Assembly: GCA_963609975.1 (NCBI GenBank)
Contig: CAVDMD010000148.1
Span: forward strand, 1 to 5,197
Origin: UMGS973 sp963609975
Lineage (GTDB): Bacteria > Bacillota > Clostridia > Peptostreptococcales > Anaerovoracaceae
DNA: 5,197 nt
Direction: 5' to 3'
A program made the translations under genes and the position numbers. Below are positions 1-5,197 of this stretch, piece by piece (the stretch's first letter is position 1; the number at the start of each line of letters is the position of its first letter). The notes below the pieces were generated by a model that made no database searches, was not told the origin of the DNA, and saw only the letters and a list, made by a program, of their open reading frames with translations.

Positions 1-82
1 AAATCTCATATGCCTCTTTATGTATGCAAATTATATTCTCTGCAATACGTGATATTTCCTTGTCCATCTCATTAAATCCCAT
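1..82 (-). CDS. Small unidentified ORF, 5' part only (runs off left edge)
   Basis: A minus-strand frame opens with ATG at 82-80, preceded at a spacing of six bases by AGGA, and stays open for 27 codons to the left edge. The visible residues start MGFNEMDKEISRIAENI and continue into a short stretch with Cys and His (ICIHKEAYEI). It looks like the start of a soluble, helical, charged small protein. It overlaps the last 11 bases of the antitoxin-like fragment in a different frame, a coupling typical of co-transcribed small genes, so it may have belonged to the same toxin-antitoxin-type module. A second ATG at 67-65 is possible but has a poorer ribosome site. I cannot assign a function, and too little is visible to be sure it is a gene. 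Confidence 0.45.
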   Translation of the reverse strand, partial: MGFNEMDKEISRIAENIICIHKEAYEI

Positions 83-192
83 AATATTTCCTGACAGTCT
101 GCTCTATTTCGATAAGCTTCTGATTATATGTGCTCTGCAGATTCAGCCAGAGCTCTGCACCTGATATATAGCCTGCCTGTCATCTTGGCAGC
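72..192 (-). pseudogene. C-terminal remnant of a HigA-type (XRE family) antitoxin
   Basis: The minus-strand frame from 179 to the TAA at 74-72 reads 35 residues, containing YISGAELWLNLQSTYNQKL and ending RKYYGI. The SGAELWLNLQSTY stretch closely resembles the conserved C-terminal signature of HigA antitoxins (SAEFWLNLQxxYD), which directly follows their helix-turn-helix domain. There is no start codon in frame: a TGA (182-180) immediately precedes it. One base out of register, positions 192-175 read AAKMTG, which looks like the residues normally just before this signature; a frameshift near 172-178 would join them. No helix-turn-helix sequence is visible upstream, and a promoter lies only about 50 bases before the fragment. 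I infer a truncated antitoxin that lost its DNA-binding part and any partner toxin. The assignment is by remembered family pattern, not by alignment. Confidence 0.65.
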
Positions 193-242
193 TTTAATTT
201 AAGTATCGCCTTTTGTAATTTCATTATCACATTGGTAATAAA

Positions 243-270
243 ATTATACCACATTCTCAAACCGGGTAAA
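243..270 (-). promoter_or_regulatory. Predicted sigma-A-type promoter with extended -10
   Basis: On the minus strand a perfect TATAAT lies at 248-243, preceded by TGG so that it reads TGnTATAAT, an extended -10. A -35-like TTTACC (270-265, four of six consensus positions) lies 16 bases upstream. Transcription would start near position 236 and run leftward into the antitoxin-like fragment and the small ORF at the left edge. The promoter lies just after the BREX terminator, so it would begin a new transcription unit. Prediction is from sequence only. Confidence 0.6.
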
Positions 271-329
271 TGTTTTTTCGTTACTGTTTCTTGTCCTTTT
301 ATTACTTTTTCACTACGCTTAACTTCCTT

Positions 330-372
330 AAAAATCCCACTCGGCTCAGCATCTGAACCGGGTAGGATTTTT
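330..372 (-). terminator. Rho-independent terminator of the BREX operon, possibly bidirectional
   Basis: The arms 331-349 and 353-371 form a 19-bp imperfect hairpin with a three-base loop (350-352); an outer A-T pair at 330/372 extends it. Read on the minus strand, the stem has two G-U wobbles and one C-A mismatch and is followed by five T (334-330), about 80 bases after the brxL stop. Read on the plus strand it has one wobble and two mismatches, followed by seven T (368-374), so it could also stop plus-strand transcription. The position just past the last BREX gene fits an operon terminator. Confidence 0.75.
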
Positions 373-450
373 TTAGAGTTTATAGTATTGAACAGTGGCA
401 TTGCTTTGCATAAGTTCAGGTTTTCATGCAGAACAATCCAAAAAGCCTGC

Positions 451-2520
451 TTATTCCACCCCTAAAGCCTTGTAAACCGCATCTTCTGCACTTGAATAAA
501 AAATCAGATTAAAGCATCCGATAAGTTCTGGCGGAACCGCTGAAAGATCTGCGGCAGATGTAATAGGAAGCAAGATTTTTTTTGCTCCGCTGTCCAGACA
601 TACCTGCAAACAGTTTGAAAGTTCCTCTACCTTAATCAGTGTCCCTGCAATACTGATTTCGCCGAGCACTGCAAGGCTGCCTGATACCGGTCTTTCAAGT
701 GCTACAGATGACAGCGCAACAAGTGTCGGCAGCGCCAGCTTGTCAGTCATACCAATGCCCTGCAAATCCTGATAATTTATGATATAGTCCTTGGTCGTGG
801 TACTTAACGAACCGCTTATGCGATTGGCATTTGCTTTCAGAAAATTAAACGCAGTGTTTGCCGCTTCCCTGCATCTGCCGTCAGAGCCAAGCCCCGAACG
901 CTCAAATTTTCCGCTGCCTGCCATCATCTGCGACTCAAGGCGAAACACTCCAATCATGCCGGATTTACCGTGTGCAACTGTATACACCTGTCCCGGATTG
1001 CATATTCCCTCAGGAATCAGCTTTCCTCCGCCCTGTTCCGGTACAGACACATAAATTTCTTCAAAGCTTTCATTATCTATATAAGAGAAATTCACATCAT
1101 AAAACTCCATTCCACCGAGTTTTTTGAGCTGTTCTTTTACTCTGCGGCGCATTTCAAGAGAAATTTTCAGAATTTCTTCAAGCTGTTCCCTGCTGTATTC
1201 ACCGTCAGGATACAAAAGTTTAATAAAGCCGCCTACCATTTTTCTTACAGCAATAGTATCACGCTGATTAAGATTTTTACCCAAACGGAAATACTTGTCA
1301 AGTGCATCACCATACTGCTCCTTGCGCAGTTCTCTTATAAATTCAGCCAGATAATCACTTATAAAGCCGTAATCATCTGTAAAATGATACGGTCTGAATT
1401 TCGGAATTTCCCAGCCGGGTATATAGCAGTGCATACGGTCAAGAAAAGCTGTATCTGTTCCCATCTCAGGCGGAAACGGCGCAAACAGGCTGGATGTTTT
1501 GAGAAGAACATCTACGCTCTGATTGATATTGCCTACAAACACCATTGATGCGGAAGCCGATTTTTCTTCCTTGCCGCGGGCAAAAGAGCCTGACGCCATA
1601 TAGTCTTTCATTATCTGGATGCCGTCTTTGTCCTTAAATTTGATACCTGCAACCTCATCAAACGCAACACAGTCCCACAGCCCCACGAGTCCGACTGTTT
1701 TTCTTCCCATATTGTAGAACAGATTGGCTACTGTCGTCTGTCCTCCTGAAACAAGGATGCTGTTTGGTGAAATTTCTTTGTACAAATGTGATTTACCGGT
1801 ACTTCTCGGTCCCAGCTCACATAAATTAAAATTGTTTTCCACAAGCGGCAGCATACGGGCAATAAGCAGCCATTTTTCTCTTTCGGACAGCGTATCCGGC
1901 TCCATTCCTATAGAACGCAGCATCACACATATCCATTCATCCTTGGTAAATGCTTTTCTGCCCTGTTTCAGTTCGTTAATATCCACATGAGGCATCTGAA
2001 TAGGCGTAAGCTTTCGTATATGGATCGGAGAGGCGCCTTTATCTTCCTCTATATATTCATATTCAAGTTGAACTATGCACCATATGCCCCCGCACAGCAG
2101 ACGGTCAAATTTGCTCGGATAGGCCTCACTGATTGGTATGGATCCGATTCCGAGGTTTGAAAACTCAGCCTCATAAGTATCCTTTTTTATATTAAGATTT
2201 ACCGTAATCTTATCAATTACCGTATGGTTGCCCTGCTGCCTAAGCAGCGACAGAATTTTCTGCGCCTCGTCCGGTCTGACATAATTCTCCGCAAGTATCC
2301 GCTTAACATTTGCAACCCCCTCCTCAATAATCTCAGGGTCATCGGAGCTGCAGTACTGCCCCAGCAGAAACTCAAGCACATATACAGGCACATTTGCTCC
2401 CTCTTTGATTGATTTTGTCAGATCCTTTCGCACTATTTTACCGTCAAAGAGAGTGCGGAGTTTTTTGTTTATTTCCTCATTCGGGTCTGTTTCCAACCCG
2501 TTTATAAATTCATTCATCAT
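451..2520 (-). CDS. brxL: BREX AAA+ ATPase with Lon-like C-terminal domain, BrxL
   Basis: BrxL is the last gene of type 1 BREX operons. Characterised members are DNA-binding AAA+ ring proteins related in architecture to MCM helicases and act in phage restriction. The 689 residues match the usual family length. Residues about 1-180 form the N-terminal region, with the family signatures GKIVRKDLTK (27-36) and VLEFLLGQYC (48-57). The AAA+ core has Walker A GPRSTGKS (237-244), Walker B VAFDE (285-289), a sensor-1-like stretch VFVGNIN (327-333) and a candidate arginine finger in DRMHCYIPGWE (R362). The Lon-protease-like domain spans about 500-689, including LGEISIAGTLIKVEEL (619-634). In my ungapped comparison with Lon, the catalytic Ser and Lys positions fall on K594 and C637, so proteolysis is unlikely while ATPase activity should be intact. 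Two ATGs open the frame; the second (2517) has better spacing to GGAGG, which would make the protein 688 aa. The gene ends in TAA at 451 and is followed by a terminator. Confidence 0.95.
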   Translation of the reverse strand: MMNEFINGLETDPNEEINKKLRTLFDGKIVRKDLTKSIKEGANVPVYVLEFLLGQYCSSDDPEIIEEGVANVKRILAENYVRPDEAQKILSLLRQQGNHTVIDKITVNLNIKKDTYEAEFSNLGIGSIPISEAYPSKFDRLLCGGIWCIVQLEYEYIEEDKGASPIHIRKLTPIQMPHVDINELKQGRKAFTKDEWICVMLRSIGMEPDTLSEREKWLLIARMLPLVENNFNLCELGPRSTGKSHLYKEISPNSILVSGGQTTVANLFYNMGRKTVGLVGLWDCVAFDEVAGIKFKDKDGIQIMKDYMASGSFARGKEEKSASASMVFVGNINQSVDVLLKTSSLFAPFPPEMGTDTAFLDRMHCYIPGWEIPKFRPYHFTDDYGFISDYLAEFIRELRKEQYGDALDKYFRLGKNLNQRDTIAVRKMVGGFIKLLYPDGEYSREQLEEILKISLEMRRRVKEQLKKLGGMEFYDVNFSYIDNESFEEIYVSVPEQGGGKLIPEGICNPGQVYTVAHGKSGMIGVFRLESQMMAGSGKFERSGLGSDGRCREAANTAFNFLKANANRISGSLSTTTKDYIINYQDLQGIGMTDKLALPTLVALSSVALERPVSGSLAVLGEISIAGTLIKVEELSNCLQVCLDSGAKKILLPITSAADLSAVPPELIGCFNLIFYSSAEDAVYKALGVE

Positions 2521-2522
2521 TA

Positions 2523-2527
2523 CCTCC
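2523..2527 (-). promoter_or_regulatory. Ribosome binding site of brxL
   Basis: A perfect GGAGG on the minus strand lies in the 16-base gap between the pglZ stop and brxL. It is only two bases from the first ATG (2520) but five bases from the second, adjacent ATG (2517). That spacing makes the second ATG the more comfortable initiator. Confidence 0.8.
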
Positions 2528-2536
2528 GTTCATCAA

Positions 2537-5056
2537 TCAGAAGAAGCCGAAATCATCGGCAAATGCAATGTCCATAATAATTTCGTGCCGAAGAACCTCA
2601 ATATCATTCTTATCGTCATATGCAACTAAATAATATCTCTGTGATTTGTCATACTTCCTGTTCTTAAAGCCAAACCGCAGTCTGAAAATACGGTTTGCGG
2701 TATCCTTATCCTTTTTATCTGCAACAATAATATTCTCATTGGAAATTTTTTCGCCCCTTTCGGAAACGAAATAAATTCTATAGCTTGTTTCCTTGATAAC
2801 GTCGCTTACAGGCTTGGTCTGCACAAAATCAAGATTAGTTATAAGGTTTGTTATCTTGCTTGTAAGGCTTACCAGTGCAATCTCTGCCATGCTTGTTTCT
2901 TTTTTGCCCTTATCCACCTTAACGTCAATTACCGGCACAAGCATTTCCTGCGGTGAACAGCCGCCATGAACATAATTCTGCCCTGCTCCGGTGACTTTAA
3001 ATATATCGGAGGCAAGAGGGAATGAAACTATTCTCTTATCATCGTTTCCAAGCACCTTGCCCAAGCTAATTGAGCATACACCGTCTGCATCAACCCTGTC
3101 TCCGGATATAATATAACGCTGGCCGATGCAGTCTGTAGCTGAAGACATACCGTCAATTTTATCATTGGCTCTGATTTTATCTCTCTTGTAAATAAATCCG
3201 TGATCCGCTGTTACAACAAAGTGATATGTATTCGCCTGAGATGCAATTCTTCTGATTAATGTATGAATTTCATTTATTGCCTCCTCACAGGCATTAAATA
3301 CCTCATTTTCGGAAGCAGCTTTATCTCCGCGGGCATCTATCTGATTATGATATACATAAACAGCATCCTGACCGGTAAATACCTGTCTGAGCTCCGCCTG
3401 CTTCATGTTTTTGAGCAGATCAAACTGAATACATCTGCCGGCAGACTTGTACTCTCTCAAAACAGCCTCTCGCTGATCTGTAGAAGCACATATTCTGCCA
3501 TCGACAAGCACATCATATTTATCTGTGTATTCGATAGTTTTATGAGGAAGCAGCGAAGCCATCCCCAAAGGCGTATATGACGGCAAAACACCCTGCAATG
3601 CAGTTATTGATGCGCTGCATTTTTCATCAGCCTGCAGTTTTTCAAACAGGGAATATGCAGTTTCATAGCGAAACGCATCAGAAATGATTACCACTATCCG
3701 GTCCTTTGAATACTCAACATACTTGCCAAAAAAATCTCTCTGCCATGTAAGCCCCGTCTGCCCTCCTGCATCTGCAAACTCGTTATTCCAGTTGACTGTA
3801 ACCTTGTTCAGAAATTCATTTGTATATATGTTTTCAACCAGTTCTCTTATCTTTTCAAACTCCACCGTATCCTCAAGCCTGTCAAAATGGTAGTAGAAAT
3901 ACCTGTACCACCGGTCAACTCTGTACATTGACCCGATATATTTCTTAACCAGATTTTCAATGCCGCTGACAGGCTCAAATCTGCCGTCAGCTATAATATG
4001 ATATGCGTTTTCAAGTACAGAATACTGATTATAAAACACCTTGCCGAAGTGCATTTTTCTCCGTTCCGCACAAAGCTGCGGAATAGTTTTATCTCCAAGC
4101 CTTGCCCCTATATCCTCGTTTTCAAGCCTGCCTGTAATCCACTCAATAATCAGCTCATCAACGCCTGCAAATATATTGCAGTCAGTCAGTGCTCCTCTAT
4201 CCAGCTTTTCGAGATACTTCCTGCCCTTAATCACACCGAATATGTATTCCGAAAGCTCATCATAACGCGTACTGTATAAATAGCTGTTCATAAGGTTGTC
4301 CATAAATGCAATGATATTGCCTGATTTGTATGAAACAAACGGCTTCCATACCTGCGGCATATCTGTATTAATACTTTTTGAAGCATAGGTGACAAACATT
4401 GTAATAAGCAGTTTCTCCAGTGTAGGCTTTGATTCACTGTAGCCAAAGGTCATATCTGCCTGCTGCCAGAAAGCATCCAGCAGATCATATTTCTCAAACT
4501 CTGCAAGGTACCTGTTATCTGCAAGCTCATCTCCTGTTAATATGCAGCGAAGCACTTCTTCAAAGGAAACGGTCCTGTTTTTGCAGAGAACACTCATCAG
4601 TGCAAGCTCAATCGTACTCCTGTTAAAACACTCGATTTCAAGCTCATAAAACTTCTGTGTCCGTTCCTTGTTCCCGAAGAATTTAATATACTGCTGTATA
4701 ACAGGCTTGTATCTCTCGTCAATGCCTAAATCAACTGTAATCAATGAAGCGCGATCTGCAAAGAACTCTTTGGAATATCTGATTGTATCTGCAAGGTGGT
4801 TATCTCTGATTGCCGGTTTAGGGAAACTACCATAAACAAGGTAATTAGTTTCAGTATCCTCACACTCTAAAAAGTATTTAATATAGAACTGGTTATCAGG
4901 TTCAAGATGCAGTACCTTTGCATTAGATAATTCAATAGCATCAATATCTTCCTTAAACTGAGCATCTTCATCATACCAAAACACCAGCTTGCGCACATCA
5001 CTATCAAATTCACTATTCAGTTTGTCTGTAATCTGTTTTAAATTTAGTTCTGCCAT
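2537..5056 (-). CDS. pglZ: BREX phosphatase-fold protein PglZ (type A, BREX type 1)
   Basis: PglZ is a core BREX component. In studied systems it acts with PglX, BrxB and BrxC and is needed for both host DNA methylation and phage exclusion. The protein is 839 residues, typical of the type 1 (PglZ-A) branch. An N-terminal region (about 1-440) has the family's opening style (LVFWYDEDAQF at 24-34). The alkaline-phosphatase superfamily core begins near 450. Visible metal-site motifs are ISDAFRYE (458-465, D460), PSYTPLGMA (492-500, with T495 or S493 as the candidate nucleophile position), NQIDARGD (571-578, D574), TADHGF (616-621, D618 and H619) and HGG (697-699, H697). All expected acidic and histidine positions look intact, so the metal centre is probably functional. 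A basic and aromatic C-terminal region follows (about 720-839). No signal peptide or membrane segment is seen, so it is cytoplasmic. The ATG at 5056 follows a GGGGG site. The gene ends in TGA 16 bases before brxL, and the two are surely one operon. Residue roles are inferred from the superfamily. Confidence 0.95.
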   Translation of the reverse strand: MAELNLKQITDKLNSEFDSDVRKLVFWYDEDAQFKEDIDAIELSNAKVLHLEPDNQFYIKYFLECEDTETNYLVYGSFPKPAIRDNHLADTIRYSKEFFADRASLITVDLGIDERYKPVIQQYIKFFGNKERTQKFYELEIECFNRSTIELALMSVLCKNRTVSFEEVLRCILTGDELADNRYLAEFEKYDLLDAFWQQADMTFGYSESKPTLEKLLITMFVTYASKSINTDMPQVWKPFVSYKSGNIIAFMDNLMNSYLYSTRYDELSEYIFGVIKGRKYLEKLDRGALTDCNIFAGVDELIIEWITGRLENEDIGARLGDKTIPQLCAERRKMHFGKVFYNQYSVLENAYHIIADGRFEPVSGIENLVKKYIGSMYRVDRWYRYFYYHFDRLEDTVEFEKIRELVENIYTNEFLNKVTVNWNNEFADAGGQTGLTWQRDFFGKYVEYSKDRIVVIISDAFRYETAYSLFEKLQADEKCSASITALQGVLPSYTPLGMASLLPHKTIEYTDKYDVLVDGRICASTDQREAVLREYKSAGRCIQFDLLKNMKQAELRQVFTGQDAVYVYHNQIDARGDKAASENEVFNACEEAINEIHTLIRRIASQANTYHFVVTADHGFIYKRDKIRANDKIDGMSSATDCIGQRYIISGDRVDADGVCSISLGKVLGNDDKRIVSFPLASDIFKVTGAGQNYVHGGCSPQEMLVPVIDVKVDKGKKETSMAEIALVSLTSKITNLITNLDFVQTKPVSDVIKETSYRIYFVSERGEKISNENIIVADKKDKDTANRIFRLRFGFKNRKYDKSQRYYLVAYDDKNDIEVLRHEIIMDIAFADDFGFF

Positions 5057-5063
5057 AAAACTA

Positions 5064-5068
5064 CCCCC
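5064..5068 (-). promoter_or_regulatory. Ribosome binding site of pglZ
   Basis: A GGGGG run on the minus strand sits seven bases before the pglZ ATG at 5056, inside the 13-base gap after the upstream stop codon. It is a purine-rich Shine-Dalgarno-like site rather than a perfect GGAGG. Its spacing supports the ATG at 5056 as the start. There is no room for a separate promoter in this gap. Confidence 0.6.
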
Positions 5069-5069
5069 A

Positions 5070-5197
5070 TTATATATTTAGCTTTGAAGACAAATCTTCT
5101 CCAAATGTTCTTATTGATATTGCTTTAAATGACTCCTTAAACAAATTCGAAACATACTTTGAACAAACATATTGTTTTCCACAGCTCGCAATAAAAC
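5070..5197 (-). CDS. 3' end of an unidentified gene directly upstream of pglZ (partial)
   Basis: An open minus-strand frame enters from the right edge and ends at TAA (5072-5070), giving 41 visible C-terminal residues. The other two minus-strand frames close earlier, so this is the only one that reaches the pglZ leader. The tail starts FIASCGKQYVCSKY, contains the stretch AISIRTFGEDL and ends SSKLNI. It has two cysteines six residues apart, is mixed polar and hydrophobic, and shows no membrane segment. The stop lies 13 bases before the pglZ ATG, so the gene is almost certainly co-transcribed with pglZ. In canonical type 1 BREX the gene before pglZ is pglX, the adenine methyltransferase, so this could be its C-terminus. 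Accessory genes are also often inserted at this point, and I do not recognise the tail as PglX. No function is assigned. Confidence 0.6.
   Translation of the reverse strand, partial: FIASCGKQYVCSKYVSNLFKESFKAISIRTFGEDLSSKLNI

Larger units (their letters stand above)
183..450. other. Intergenic stretch after brxL
   Basis: Beyond the hairpin at 330-372 and the promoter at 243-270, this stretch shows no convincing gene. Positions 373-450 are a plain 3' untranslated segment of brxL. Positions 271-329 and 193-242 are AT-rich and carry no recognisable protein or RNA element. Short open frames here on both strands run through the terminator hairpin and have no ribosome binding site or family resemblance. 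Confidence 0.6.

Noticed and set aside
180..401. 73-codon minus-strand open frame after brxL
   Set aside because: It runs through both arms of the terminator hairpin and across the promoter, has no ribosome binding site, and its sequence resembles no protein. Its stop codon is the TGA directly before the antitoxin-like fragment.
232..465. 77-codon plus-strand open frame over the intergenic region
   Set aside because: It crosses the hairpin and overlaps the 3' end of brxL. No ribosome binding site or family resemblance is visible.
970..1548. 192-codon plus-strand open frame within brxL
   Set aside because: It lies wholly antisense to a strongly recognised gene (AAA+ region of BrxL), has low-complexity Ile/Phe/Lys-rich content and matches no family. 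It is a shadow of the real frame.
3263..3580. 105-codon plus-strand open frame with hydrophobic stretches inside pglZ
   Set aside because: It is antisense to the conserved PglZ core, and its apparent membrane-like segments are a by-product of codon use on the other strand.
5070..5197. Naming the upstream partial gene pglX from its position
   Set aside because: Position alone suggests pglX, but the 41 visible residues contain no diagnostic motif, and accessory genes are common at this point. It is left unnamed.
1..5197. CRISPR arrays, tRNA or rRNA genes, insertion sequence ends, attachment sites
   Set aside because: I saw no regularly spaced repeats, cloverleaf-like sequence, transposase coding sequence or paired terminal repeats on reading both strands.

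Overview
The window is the downstream end of a BREX (BacteRiophage EXclusion) phage-defence operon on the minus strand, most likely type 1, followed by a short degenerate accessory stretch. Two complete genes fill about 88% of it: pglZ (839 aa, alkaline-phosphatase fold) and then brxL (689 aa, AAA+ ATPase with a Lon-like C-terminal domain). The order pglZ-brxL at the 3' end is the known end of type 1 BREX loci. The other expected genes (brxA, brxB, brxC, pglX) would lie beyond the right edge and cannot be confirmed here.

Organism: moderately AT-rich DNA, GGAGG-type ribosome binding sites, tight gene packing and protein character suggest a Firmicute, plausibly a Clostridia/Ruminococcus-like gut bacterium. 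This is an impression from composition and style, not a taxonomic assignment.

Layout, right to left in the direction of transcription. (1) 5197-5070: the last 41 codons of an upstream gene that I cannot identify, ending 13 bases before pglZ. (2) 5056-2537: pglZ. (3) 2520-451: brxL, 16 bases after pglZ. (4) 450-373: short 3' untranslated stretch with nothing recognisable. (5) 372-330: long hairpin with a T-run on each side, the probable operon terminator. (6) 270-243: a good sigma-A-type promoter with a perfect extended -10. (7) 192-72: a fragment resembling the C-terminal end of a HigA-type (XRE) antitoxin, without its N-terminal part. (8) 82-1: the start of a small unidentified ORF that overlaps the fragment and runs off the left edge.

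How the genes work together: in BREX, the PglX methyltransferase marks host DNA, and PglZ together with BrxB, BrxC and PglX is needed for methylation and defence. BrxL is a DNA-binding AAA+ protein acting in the exclusion phase. The spacing here implies that the unidentified gene, pglZ and brxL share one transcript. No new system is demonstrated. The points most worth a second look are the unidentified gene directly before pglZ, the loss of the Lon catalytic dyad in BrxL, and the toxin-antitoxin remnant with a surviving promoter next to the defence operon.
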